From JANQOH01 sp965242575 (lineage in GTDB: Bacteria; Pseudomonadota; Alphaproteobacteria; UBA7887): a stretch of 64,000 nucleotides of DNA. The notes under the pieces are model-generated. The model made no database searches, was not told where the DNA came from, and worked only from the letters and a program-made list of their open reading frames with translations. Shown here in pieces: positions 34,172 to 42,267 of the stretch. Location of the stretch: positions 2,604,001 through 2,668,000 of the forward strand of contig OZ251461.1 of the NCBI GenBank assembly GCA_965242575.1, given 5' to 3'. Position numbers and translations under genes: made by a program. Every line of letters starts with the position of its first letter. Within the stretch, counting starts at the first letter, position 1.

Positions 34172-35032
34172 ATGGCGCCCTTCCCGACCTCCCGCATCCC
34201 CGCGGCCAACGTCGCTTCGGTCCCCCAGCGCAGCCCGCTGCGCTATCCCGGCGGCAAGACGTGGCTCGTCCCCCACGTCCGCGAATGGTTGAAGGGCGCC
34301 CGCCCGGACATCTTGATCGAGCCGTTCGCCGGCGGGGGGATCGTGTCGCTGACCGCGGTGATGGAGAACTTGGCGCCCCGCTGCCTGATGATCGAGCGCG
34401 ACCGCGACGTGGCGGCGTTCTGGCGCGGCGCGCTGCGCCACGGCGCGGAGCTCGCCGGCCGGGTGCGGGGTTTCGCGCCGACGCGGGAGCGGGTGCGCGA
34501 ATTGGAGCGCGCGCCGCCGGATTGCGCGGCGGGCCATGCGTTCCGGACTCTGGTCCTCAACCGGACGCGCAATTCCGGCATCATGGCGCCCGGCGCGGCG
34601 CTCATCCGCAACGGCGAGAACGGCAAGGGCATCGCGTCGCGCTGGTATCCCGACACGCTGGCGCGCCGCCTCGCGGCGATAACGGCGCATGCCGGGCGCA
34701 TCGACTTCCGCGAAGGCGACGCGATGGCGCTGCTGGCGCCGCTGCTCGACGCATACGGACGCGGCGCGGCGGTATTCGTCGACCCGCCCTACACCGCCGG
34801 CGGCAAGCGCGCCGGCGCCCGGCTCTACAGCCATAGCGAGATCGACCACGCGCGCCTTTTCGCCATTCTGGCCGACTCGCGCGCGAACTTTCTGATGACC
34901 TACGACCGCGCGCCGGAGATCGTGAGTCTGGTCGCGCGGCACGGGTTCCACGCCGCGGAAGTGCGCATGAAGAACGCGCATCACGACCGGATTCCCGAAC
35001 TGGCGATCACGCGGGACCGCATGTTCTCGTGA
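34172..35032 (+). CDS. D12-class DNA adenine methyltransferase
   Basis: 286-residue Dam-family N6-adenine methyltransferase. The SAM site is RYPGGKTWLVPHV at residues 24-36 plus EPFAGGG at 50-56, and the catalytic DPPYT sits at 204-208. Its stop overlaps the start of a NotI-family endonuclease as GTGA, forming a two-gene restriction-modification unit. NotI itself is paired with a cytosine-N4 enzyme, so an adenine partner is unusual. A 264-bp part of this gene (34552-34815) recurs at 39150-39413. Confidence 0.9.
   Translation: MAPFPTSRIPAANVASVPQRSPLRYPGGKTWLVPHVREWLKGARPDILIEPFAGGGIVSLTAVMENLAPRCLMIERDRDVAAFWRGALRHGAELAGRVRGFAPTRERVRELERAPPDCAAGHAFRTLVLNRTRNSGIMAPGAALIRNGENGKGIASRWYPDTLARRLAAITAHAGRIDFREGDAMALLAPLLDAYGRGAAVFVDPPYTAGGKRAGARLYSHSEIDHARLFAILADSRANFLMTYDRAPEIVSLVARHGFHAAEVRMKNAHHDRIPELAITRDRMFS
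34552..34815. repeat. 264-bp direct repeat, intact copy (within methyltransferase gene)
   Basis: Aligned by eye with 39150-39413, same orientation, offset 4598 bases, with about ten mismatches and no gaps. It spans codons from LNRTRNSG to GGKRAG of the methyltransferase, including the DPPY motif. Confidence 0.95.
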
Positions 35033-35943
35033 CTCGCTACGGGATCGCCGAGTGGTACGGGGAGCCGTTCGCGGCCATGACTCCGGCGCGGCGGCGGGAC
35101 CTCGCCGCCATCGCGCTCGACCGGACCGCGCACGCGCCGCCCTGCCCGTTCCAGCGGAATTCGACCCCCTGCCACAAGCCGGGCGGCGTGTGCGCGTTCC
35201 GGCGCTATGAAAGAGCCGGCGGCGACCGCGTCGGCGCGGCCGCCGGGCCGCCCGTAATTCTTTGCCCGCGCCGGTTCGACGAGAACGACCTGGTCGTCCG
35301 CTGGCTTGCCGAAATCGTCGGTTTCGACACCGCCCGGGCCCGCGTCGCACACGAGGTCCCGTTCATGCGGTCGGCGGCGACGGACAAGGCGGCGGGGCGC
35401 ATCGACATGGTCGTGGCCGCCGGAGAGCGCGGCGGCTCCGACTGGTTCGGCCTGGAGATCCAGGCGGTGTATTTCTCCGGCCGCGGCATGCGCACCGAGT
35501 TCGAACGGCTGTTGCGCGACGGCGCCGACGCGCCCCCGTTTCCGGATTCCGTCCGCCGCCCCGACTGGCGTTCGTCCAGCGCCAAGCGGCTCATGCCGCA
35601 GTTGCAAATCAAGGTCCCGACGCTGCGCATGTGGGGGAAGAAACTCGCCGTCGCCGTCGACCGCCCGTTCTTCGACGCCATCGGCGGCGCGAGCGCGAAT
35701 CCGATCCGCGACCTGGACGACGGCGAGGTCGTATGGCTGGCGCCGTCGATCTCGCCCGAAGGACGTCTGGAGCGCGGCCACTGGGAGATGCTGTCTCTGG
35801 ACGCGTCCAGCAAACGATTGCGCGCGGCGGACACGGTGAGGCGGGCCGAATTCGAGGAGGCCCTGTTCGCAAAGCTCCAGCCCCTCGAACGGATCGACCG
35901 GGAATCGCGCGCCGCCCGCCGTCCTTCCGACGACCGGCGTTAA
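35029..35943 (+). CDS. NotI-family type II restriction endonuclease
   Basis: 304-residue protein matching the NotI family. Four cysteines (39, 48, 55, 79) lie in CPFQRNSTPCHKPGGVC and LCPRRF, as in the NotI Fe-Cys4 site. The nuclease core has Asp126 in RIDMVV and Glu143-x-Gln145 in GLEIQAVYFSG, corresponding to the D-ExQ active site of NotI. The GTG overlaps the methyltransferase stop, so the pair is co-translated. Expected role is cutting unmodified foreign DNA. The target may be an 8-base GC-rich site, but this is unproven. The gene is convergent with hsdS. Confidence 0.85.
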   Translation: MTRYGIAEWYGEPFAAMTPARRRDLAAIALDRTAHAPPCPFQRNSTPCHKPGGVCAFRRYERAGGDRVGAAAGPPVILCPRRFDENDLVVRWLAEIVGFDTARARVAHEVPFMRSAATDKAAGRIDMVVAAGERGGSDWFGLEIQAVYFSGRGMRTEFERLLRDGADAPPFPDSVRRPDWRSSSAKRLMPQLQIKVPTLRMWGKKLAVAVDRPFFDAIGGASANPIRDLDDGEVVWLAPSISPEGRLERGHWEMLSLDASSKRLRAADTVRRAEFEEALFAKLQPLERIDRESRAARRPSDDRR

Positions 35944-36049
35944 CCGGGGTGTCTCATATTCCCGGGCGGTTTTCGTTGCCGCGGCGATAGCGCCTTCCTT
36001 TGCGGGACGGCGGGATCGCGCCGGGATCGCGGCGTTATTCGTATGAAAC

Positions 36050-37204
36050 TTACCTCATCAAGCGAGCGGCGAGCGCGGCGGTAAGAGTCGAGGCGGAGTT
36101 GGCGGCGGTGTTCGCGGCGCTGGCGGCGCGGGAAGATATTTCTACCATGTCGGCGAAACGGCGCTGGGCGTCGAGGGGAGGAAGCATGACCTTTGCCCGC
36201 GCGAGGGTAGCCAACTTCAACGAAGGCAACGTCGTGACCTGCATGTGCGCGCGGGGATCGTAGTGGACGGACCACCAGAACAGATACGCGGGATCGACCC
36301 TGGAGCGATCCGGCGTCGCCACCGCCAGATGGCTGACGACGTAGGCGTCCGCGGCCAGCATGGCGCGATGGTTGAGATTGACCGAGGCGCCGCTTTTCGG
36401 GATCAGCACCGCGCCCCTGGCGAAAACCCGGAGGCGGTTTTCTCGCAACCAGACCGGGTTCAGGCGATCCGTCGATGCGGAAAGCGCCGGATTGACGTGG
36501 TCCCGCCCGACGTCCTGCATTCTCACGAAAGGCGGGCCATCGGGCGAGAACGCCTCCCGATCCTGCGGAGCCGGGTCGCCCGTGGCCAGATCGGCGACTT
36601 CCCCGAGTTCGCCAACTTCCCATTTCATCGGATTTTCGACCGGATCGCCGAACGTCTCGACGAAGAGAGCCGGGGCAAAACCGCGGGCGCAATTTTTCGC
36701 CCTGTCGCACAGGCGACGGATGCGCGCCGCGCGTTTGAGAACGCCGGCGATCTCCCGTTGCCGCCGGATGGGAGGAAACGGCGCCGGCATGGCCATCAAC
36801 ATCGTGATGTCCGCGCGCGGCATACGCGATCCGGTCGCGGACGCCATGGCGAAGTCCACTGTCTCCTTGCGCCGAAGCAGGCAAGCCAGAAAATCCCGGT
36901 CCACGCCGTCTCGCGGCAGAAGCGGGACGAATTCGGTCGAACACACGCCGGCGAAACCAGGAGTCGCAACCTTATTCAGGTAAGGGCGAAGCTTCGCGTA
37001 GAGGACATGGCGCCCGTCGAAGCGGAGCGCCGCGCTCTTCCGGTTCCCCACCCGCGACTTGACGTCCGGATCGAGCGCTCCCGTTCCGCCGACGACATTC
37101 TCCACTCCGAGGAACGGCAGGCCTGCTGCGCGCGGATCGTCCGCGCAAACATTACTGCGGTCGATCTCGCAGAGTTCTCCGAGCGGAACCATGCGCGGGT
37201 TCAT
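36050..37204 (-). CDS. hsdS: Orphan type I restriction specificity subunit (HsdS)
   Basis: 384-residue protein with two target-recognition domains separated by helical spacers. The first half starts MVPLGELCEIDRS and has HVLYAKLRPYLNKV and PPIRRQREIAGVL. The second starts WEVGELGEVADLATGD and ends PPLDAQRRFADMVE plus a helix. Each half recognises one part of a bipartite site. No hsdM or hsdR lies in the window. An upstream ATG at 37375 would add 57 residues of unfamiliar sequence, so I chose 37204. The composition is less GC-rich than core genes. Confidence 0.86.
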   Translation of the reverse strand: MNPRMVPLGELCEIDRSNVCADDPRAAGLPFLGVENVVGGTGALDPDVKSRVGNRKSAALRFDGRHVLYAKLRPYLNKVATPGFAGVCSTEFVPLLPRDGVDRDFLACLLRRKETVDFAMASATGSRMPRADITMLMAMPAPFPPIRRQREIAGVLKRAARIRRLCDRAKNCARGFAPALFVETFGDPVENPMKWEVGELGEVADLATGDPAPQDREAFSPDGPPFVRMQDVGRDHVNPALSASTDRLNPVWLRENRLRVFARGAVLIPKSGASVNLNHRAMLAADAYVVSHLAVATPDRSRVDPAYLFWWSVHYDPRAHMQVTTLPSLKLATLARAKVMLPPLDAQRRFADMVEISSRAASAANTAANSASTLTAALAARLMR

Positions 37205-37343
37205 GCCGCCGTTCCCAATCGGCGGACGGCCCGCCACGCCCGCCGCGGTAGTTCCTCCACGTCGATATTGCAAATCTTTCGCACGAACGATCTTCAGAGT
37301 GAGTCGAGGGCCGGACCGCCGCGGACCCGCGCGCAGAACGAAG

Positions 37344-38525
37344 TCATCCGCTACCGAGCGGGGATCGTTCGCCATTCATGGCGGTGTCTCTCATTTTCTT
37401 TTTCATCTCGCCATGAATCGCCCGCGCCGCCTCCAGGACGTCCTCGGCTATATCGACCATCGATTCGTCCCGGTCGTCGAATCCACGAAGACCGCCCATC
37501 GCCGTCCGTATCTCCCGCCGCGCCCGCAGCATGGCCTCCCGGAACCTCCGATCTGCGGGCCCCACGCTCGCATACGCGTCGGAAAGAGAGCCGGTGGCCC
37601 TCAGAACCGTCAGCCCCTCCCTGCTGGCAAGGACTTCCCCAAGCTGTTTCACATGAGGATTCTGGAAGAGGACGACCGGGCGAATCCCCTCCGACCGAGA
37701 TCCGTACAACCACCGAAGCACCTCGCCCAGACGCTCCAATCGATCCGCAGGAATCGGGTCTGGCTCCAGTGCGACATCGCTCCAATTCGAATCGAGGCCA
37801 AGAAATTCCATGTATTCGATACGTGACAACGCGGCGTAGAAATGCGAAAAATTGAATCGCGGGCTCGCGCGATCGGCGATGTCGAACACCTTCGCGTCCA
37901 GCGCCCGATCAAGCACGCAAATCGCATTGACCATGCGCTTGACGGCGCCGCGCCTGTCACCGACCCGACCGGCTATTTCGGCGAGCGTGGCGTCGCCGTC
38001 GCCATACCATTTCGCCGCGAAACGCGCTTTGGCGTAGGAATTCCATTTCGCCGCGCCGTTGATGTGTTTGAAACCGACAAACGCGCGCGCATCCTCCCGC
38101 GTCGCAACGCGATAGACCGGGACACGGTCGAGCGCGCCTCTACGCCGCTCGGAAATTTCCGGGAGGGTAACGCGAACCCGCCCCCGTTCGGAGACTTGCT
38201 CGGCCAAGCCGGGCTCGCGAAACAGGCGAACCGCCGCCAATCGGCGATTGCCCTCCAGAACGACGAGACGGCCATCTTTCTCCAGAACGATGAGAGGCTC
38301 GATGTCGAGATAGCCGTTCGTCGCGATCGACTCGAGCAGTTCGTCCAGACTTTCGCCGCGATAGAGCTGGGCGACGATGGAGACGTCGTCGCCGGCCCCG
38401 TCCCTCCCGACCAGACGCGGGGTTTCGCGGTCCAGTACCAGCCAATCCACCGGAACGGCGGCGACCTTCCGCAAGGGCAGGTCAGCCAGGCTTCCCGCCT
38501 CGCCGGTCATGGCCGTGGCTTCCAT
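37344..38525 (-). CDS. ParB/Srx N-terminal-domain protein
   Basis: 393-residue protein. The N-terminal ParB-like nuclease/NTPase domain shows YLDIEPLIVLEKDGRLVVLEGNRRLAAV (quoted as IEPLIVLE and LEGNRRLAAV). The rest is helical with a charged C-terminus and no motif I can name. The start may be ATG 38525 or ATG 38510; the second has GGAAG upstream. It is upstream of hsdS on the same strand. No parA is present, so chromosome partition is unlikely. Similar proteins occur in restriction and phage-defence islands. Confidence 0.72.
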   Translation of the reverse strand: MEATAMTGEAGSLADLPLRKVAAVPVDWLVLDRETPRLVGRDGAGDDVSIVAQLYRGESLDELLESIATNGYLDIEPLIVLEKDGRLVVLEGNRRLAAVRLFREPGLAEQVSERGRVRVTLPEISERRRGALDRVPVYRVATREDARAFVGFKHINGAAKWNSYAKARFAAKWYGDGDATLAEIAGRVGDRRGAVKRMVNAICVLDRALDAKVFDIADRASPRFNFSHFYAALSRIEYMEFLGLDSNWSDVALEPDPIPADRLERLGEVLRWLYGSRSEGIRPVVLFQNPHVKQLGEVLASREGLTVLRATGSLSDAYASVGPADRRFREAMLRARREIRTAMGGLRGFDDRDESMVDIAEDVLEAARAIHGEMKKKMRDTAMNGERSPLGSG

Positions 38526-38837
38526 GGATTCTTCGCGCCGAACGGACCGGCGATCCCCGCCGATACCGTCGCTCCGTTGCTCATCCCGTCCTCCCCGGCC
38601 GGCGCGCCGCCGACCGCGCGAACCGCCGGACGCATGCATAGCCCGTTGCCGCCGACGGCTCAATAGCCGCGCGCGGGGCTGTCGACCTCGAGCGGCGGCG
38701 CGCGCGCGAGGAACGCGCATCGCGACCGGATCCCGAACTTGCGATTACAGGGGTGCGCGGGTTATCGCGGCCCGTCTCCCGTCGGCGGCGCCGGGATCGC
38801 GTATCGGACGCCGGCCGTCGAGACAGGGGAAGAACGG
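38526..38837. other. Intergenic, 312 bp, no gene seen
   Basis: Divergent gap between the ParB-domain gene and the broken phosphatase gene. I see no tRNA, convincing promoter or conserved frame. GGGGA lies just before the phosphatase ATG. Confidence 0.6.
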
Positions 38838-39175
38838 ATGAAGCGATCGATACGACATTGCTACTGGGTCGCGCCGGGCCGGCTGCTCGCCGGCGAGTAT
38901 CCGGGAAACCCGGACGAAGAGTCGTCGCGCGACAAGATGGCCGCCTTGAAGGGGCCGGGATCGATCTGTTCGTCGACCTGACGGAAGACGGCGAATTGCG
39001 CCCGTACGTCCAATGGGCCGCGCCGGCCGGGCATGTGCGGTTCCCCATCCCGGACCTCGGCGTTCCCGCGTCGCCAGAGCCAACGGCGGCGGCGCTGGAC
39101 GCAATCGACGAACGCATCGCCGCGGGCGGGACGGTCTACGTCCGATGCCGGTGCTCAACCGGACGCGCAATTCCG
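38838..39175 (+). pseudogene. Truncated, frameshifted dual-specificity/tyrosine phosphatase
   Basis: Remnant of a PTP-like phosphatase. Frame 1 starts at ATG 38838 with VAPGRLLAGEYPGNPDEE and is lost at a GGGG run (38951-38954). One extra G would restore the frame, giving AGIDLFVDLTEDGELRPY, HVRFPIPDLGVP and GGTVYVRC. The homology stops exactly at the P-loop cysteine, where methyltransferase DNA begins. The junction still spells CRCSTGR, a C-x5-R pattern, but the rest of the phosphatase is missing. It could also be an assembly indel plus a real rearrangement. Confidence 0.8.
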
Positions 39176-39413
39176 GCGTCATGGCGCCCGGCGCGGCGCT
39201 CGTCCGCAACGGCGAGAACGGCAAGGGCATCGCGTCGCGCTGGTATCCCGACACGCTGGCGCGCCGCCTCGCGGCGATAACGGCGCATGCCGGCCGCATC
39301 GACTTCCGCGAAGGCGACGCGATGGCGCTGCTGGCGCCGCTGCTCGACGCATACGGGCGCGGCGCGGCGGCGTTCGTCGACCCGACCTACACCGCTGGCG
39401 GCAAACGCGCCGG
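39150..39413 (+). pseudogene. Partial duplicate of the D12 methyltransferase gene
   Basis: About 96% identical to 34552-34815. It lacks the SAM-binding N-terminus and everything after GGKRAG. Its catalytic motif has changed from DPPYT to DPTYT. It is fused to the phosphatase remnant on the left and runs into repeat-rich DNA on the right, so it cannot be functional. Confidence 0.92.
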
Positions 39414-39616
39414 GCCGGGCGGACCATGGTCCTCTCCCGCAAGGGCCGCGAACACGCTTTAATGAGGAGGCGATCCGGATCCCCGCGGGCCCGTCGGCGC
39501 ACGCCGCCGCGCCGGCAAACAGCGCCTCGGCGCGCGGCCTCTCCCGGAATCCCGGAGGCGCAATTCGCGAGGCGTGTGCATGGCCCGGTCCCGCCCTGCC
39601 GATCTCCCCCGGGATC

Positions 39617-39779
39617 GCCGGCGTCCTCGCCGGCATCGTCGATGACGGCGCGCCGCTTCGCGCGGTTGCGCGCCTGCCCCGACCCGCGCGCGGGCCCGTC
39701 GATCGCCGGCTCTCTCCGCGGGCGCCGGCTTTCGCAATGGCCGGGAGCGCGCTTCGCGCGGGCCGGCGAGGACGCCGGC
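39617..39779. repeat. Inverted repeat pair, 18 bp arms
   Basis: GCCGGCGTCCTCGCCGGC at 39617-39634 is matched by its exact reverse complement at 39762-39779. The right arm continues into GCTCCCAGG, resembling the outer arms of the element at 61.6-61.7 kb. The rest of 39414-39820 shows no gene. Confidence 0.75.
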
Positions 39780-39820
39780 GCTCCCAGGGGAACCGGGCGC
39801 CGCGCCCATGCGCGGCCCCG

Positions 39821-40245
39821 CCCGGTTATCCCGGATATCCCGGAGCGCCCCCGTCCCGGAAGCCCGCCCGCCCTGCGTCCCGCAAATCCCGCAATTGCGA
39901 ATCCCGCAATCCCGGATCCGGCCGCCCCACCGGCGCGCGGCCCCGCCCGGTTATCCCGGAACTCCCGGAGCGACCCCGTCCCGGAAGCCCGCCCGCCCCG
40001 CGTCCCGCAAATCCCGCAATTGCGAACCCGCAATCCCGGATCCGGGCGACGCGCCGGCCCGCCGCCCCGCCCGGTTATCCCGAAACTCCCGGCGCCCCCA
40101 TCCCGGAGGCCCGCCCGCCCCGCGTCCCGCAAATCCCGCAATTGCGAACCCGCAATCCCGGATCCGGGCGACGCGCCGGCCCGCCGCCCCGCCCGGTTAT
40201 CCCGGAACTCCCGGAGCGCCCCCGTCCCGGTTCTCCCGGAATCCG
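39821..40245. repeat. Tandem array of 122-125 bp repeats (about 3.4 units)
   Basis: Units begin with CCCGGTTATCCCG at 39821, 39946, 40070 and 40192, giving lengths 125, 124 and 122, and the last is partial. Each full unit contains CCCGCAAATCCCGCAATTGCG and a CCCGGATCCGG block, rich in CCCG words. Units are near identical, with no unique spacers. The array lies between island debris and ppiD and encodes no supported protein. Confidence 0.9.
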
Positions 40246-40368
40246 CCCCGCCCGCCGGGACGGCCCGCGGCGATCCGGCGCGGCGTGTTGCCGCCGCGCG
40301 GGCGCGCGTCTAATATGCGCGCCGGCGCCTTCGCGCATTCGTCCTCCACTCCGTCCGGGGCCGCGCGC

Positions 40369-42261
40369 ATGTTGGAATCGATCCGCAAGCGGACCGGGAG
40401 CCTGCTGGTCAAGGGGCTGCTCGGGCTGCTGGTGGTCAGTTTCGCCCTGTGGGGCATCGGCGACGTCTTCCAGGCGCCGCGCGACCTGTCCGTCGCCGAG
40501 GTCGGCGGCGTCGGCGTCCCCGCCTCCGCGCTCCAGGCGGAGAACGCCCGGATCGTCGAGAACCTGCGGCGGACCCTGGGCCTCGACGCCGAACAGGCGC
40601 GGGCGTTCGGCGCGCTGGAGACCGCCCTCGACCGCCTCATCGACCGCGAGACGGCGCGGCTGGAGGCGGAGGCCGTCGGCGTCGGCGCGCCGGACGACGC
40701 GGTGCGGCGCGCCATCGAGGGGAACGCCGTCTTCCACAACGTCGCCGGGCGCTTCGACCGCGCGCTCTACGGCGCCGTCCTCGCCCGAAACCGCCTCACC
40801 CCCACCGAATACGAGGACGGCGTCCGCCAGGACATCGCCCGCGCCCAACTGGCGGACAGCATGGCGGTGGGCGCGAACCCGCCCGCCGTCCTGGCGCGGA
40901 CGCTGCTGCGCCACGAACGGCAGGAGCGGACGGCGGAGGCGATCACCCTCGCCGTCGATTCCGAAGCGCCGCCGGAGCCCGGCGAGGCCGAATTGCAAGC
41001 CTGGTTCGGCGAACGCCGCGCCGACTACACGACCCCCGAATACCGCCGGATAACGGCGGCGGTCATCCGCCCGGCGGACTTCCTCGACGAAGTGGAGGCG
41101 TCCGAGGACGAGCTGCGCGCCGAATACGACTACCGGATCGAGGAATTCATCGTTCCCGCGCGGCGCGCCATCGACCAGATGGTGTTCCCCGGCGCCGAGG
41201 CCGCGGCGGCGGCGCGCGAGCGCCTCGCCGGGGGCGCCGGCTTCCACGCGCTCGGCGCCGAATTGCTGGACCTGTCCCCGGCCGACATGGACCTGGGCAT
41301 GCGCGCCGAGGACGAACTGGCCACCGCCGAACTCGGCGCCGCCGCGTTCGCCGCCCCGGTCGGCGAGGCCGCCGGGCCGGTCGAAACGCCGTTCGGATGG
41401 GCCGTGGTCCGGACGCGCGAGGAGGTCCCCGGCAGCACGCGGCCCTTCGCCGAGGCCGCGGAGACCTTGCGGCGGGAGCGCAAGATCGCGCTCGCCCAGG
41501 ACCTGGTGGCGGATCTCGGCGACGAATTCGAGGACGCGCGCGCCGGCGGCGCGACCCTGGAGGAGGCGGCGCGCGCCATCGGAGTCGCCACCCTGGCGGT
41601 CGGGCCGGTCGACCGCATCGGGCGGCTCGCGGACGGCGGCGCGCCCGGCGCGGCGGCGCCGCCCATCGCCGGGTTCCTCGACCGCGCGTTCGCGGCCAGG
41701 CCGGACGAAGAGACTCCGCTCCACGACACCGAGGACGGCTCCTACTTCACCCTGCGCGTGGTCCGGATCACCCCGCCGGCGGAGCGGAGCCTGGACGAAG
41801 CGCGCGAGGAGGTCCTCGCGGACTGGCGGGCCGAGCGGCTGCGCGCGGACGCCGTCGCGCGCGCCGAGGCCATCGCGGAGCGGCTGCGCGGCGGCGCGCC
41901 CGCCGCCGAGGTGGCCGCCGGCGCCGGCGCCGCGCACCGGACCGCGGAGGCGTTCGCGCGGAGCGCGGCCCAGGCCGGCGACGGCCTGGGGCCCGCCTTC
42001 GTCGCGGCGGCCTTCGCGCTGGAGGAGGAAGGCGGCGTGAGCGACCCCGTCGTCGAGGGCGACCGCGTCCACGTCGTCCGCGTGACCGGGATCCGCGACG
42101 TCGAGGACGACGACCTCGACTCCGCCGCCCGGTCGCGGATGACCGACCGGCTCGCCATCGGCCAGGCCGGCGACATCGCCGCGGGCTATTCGGAGGCGCT
42201 GCGCCGCAAATACGGCGTCGCCGTAAACCGGGGCGCCATCGCCCGCTTCTTCGAGAACTGA
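40369..42261 (+). CDS. ppiD: Membrane-anchored PpiD/SurA-type periplasmic folding factor
   Basis: 630-residue protein with a short cytosolic start (MLESIRKRTGS) and one membrane anchor (LLGLLVVSFALWGIGDVF), then SurA_N-like and parvulin-like regions facing the periplasm. The isomerase core is weak: ARRAIDQMVF and a helical repeat of similar segments. It helps outer-membrane and secreted proteins fold at the translocon. ATG at 40369 is chosen because the anchor starts there; the upstream open frame is repeat DNA. It precedes trpE by six bases, as in many alphaproteobacteria. Confidence 0.9.
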   Translation: MLESIRKRTGSLLVKGLLGLLVVSFALWGIGDVFQAPRDLSVAEVGGVGVPASALQAENARIVENLRRTLGLDAEQARAFGALETALDRLIDRETARLEAEAVGVGAPDDAVRRAIEGNAVFHNVAGRFDRALYGAVLARNRLTPTEYEDGVRQDIARAQLADSMAVGANPPAVLARTLLRHERQERTAEAITLAVDSEAPPEPGEAELQAWFGERRADYTTPEYRRITAAVIRPADFLDEVEASEDELRAEYDYRIEEFIVPARRAIDQMVFPGAEAAAAARERLAGGAGFHALGAELLDLSPADMDLGMRAEDELATAELGAAAFAAPVGEAAGPVETPFGWAVVRTREEVPGSTRPFAEAAETLRRERKIALAQDLVADLGDEFEDARAGGATLEEAARAIGVATLAVGPVDRIGRLADGGAPGAAAPPIAGFLDRAFAARPDEETPLHDTEDGSYFTLRVVRITPPAERSLDEAREEVLADWRAERLRADAVARAEAIAERLRGGAPAAEVAAGAGAAHRTAEAFARSAAQAGDGLGPAFVAAAFALEEEGGVSDPVVEGDRVHVVRVTGIRDVEDDDLDSAARSRMTDRLAIGQAGDIAAGYSEALRRKYGVAVNRGAIARFFEN

Positions 42262-42267
42262 CGGGGC

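Noticed and set aside
37344..38525. Chromosome-partition ParB
   Set aside because: No parA, no parS-like site, and the C-terminal dimer domain is not recognisable. The context is a restriction island.
39154..39178. A functional phosphatase P-loop (C-x5-R) made by the fusion
   Set aside because: The preceding frame is broken and everything after the loop is methyltransferase sequence, so no phosphatase fold remains.
39821..40245. CRISPR-like array
   Set aside because: Whole 122-125 bp units repeat with almost no unique sequence between them, units are too long, and no cas gene is near.
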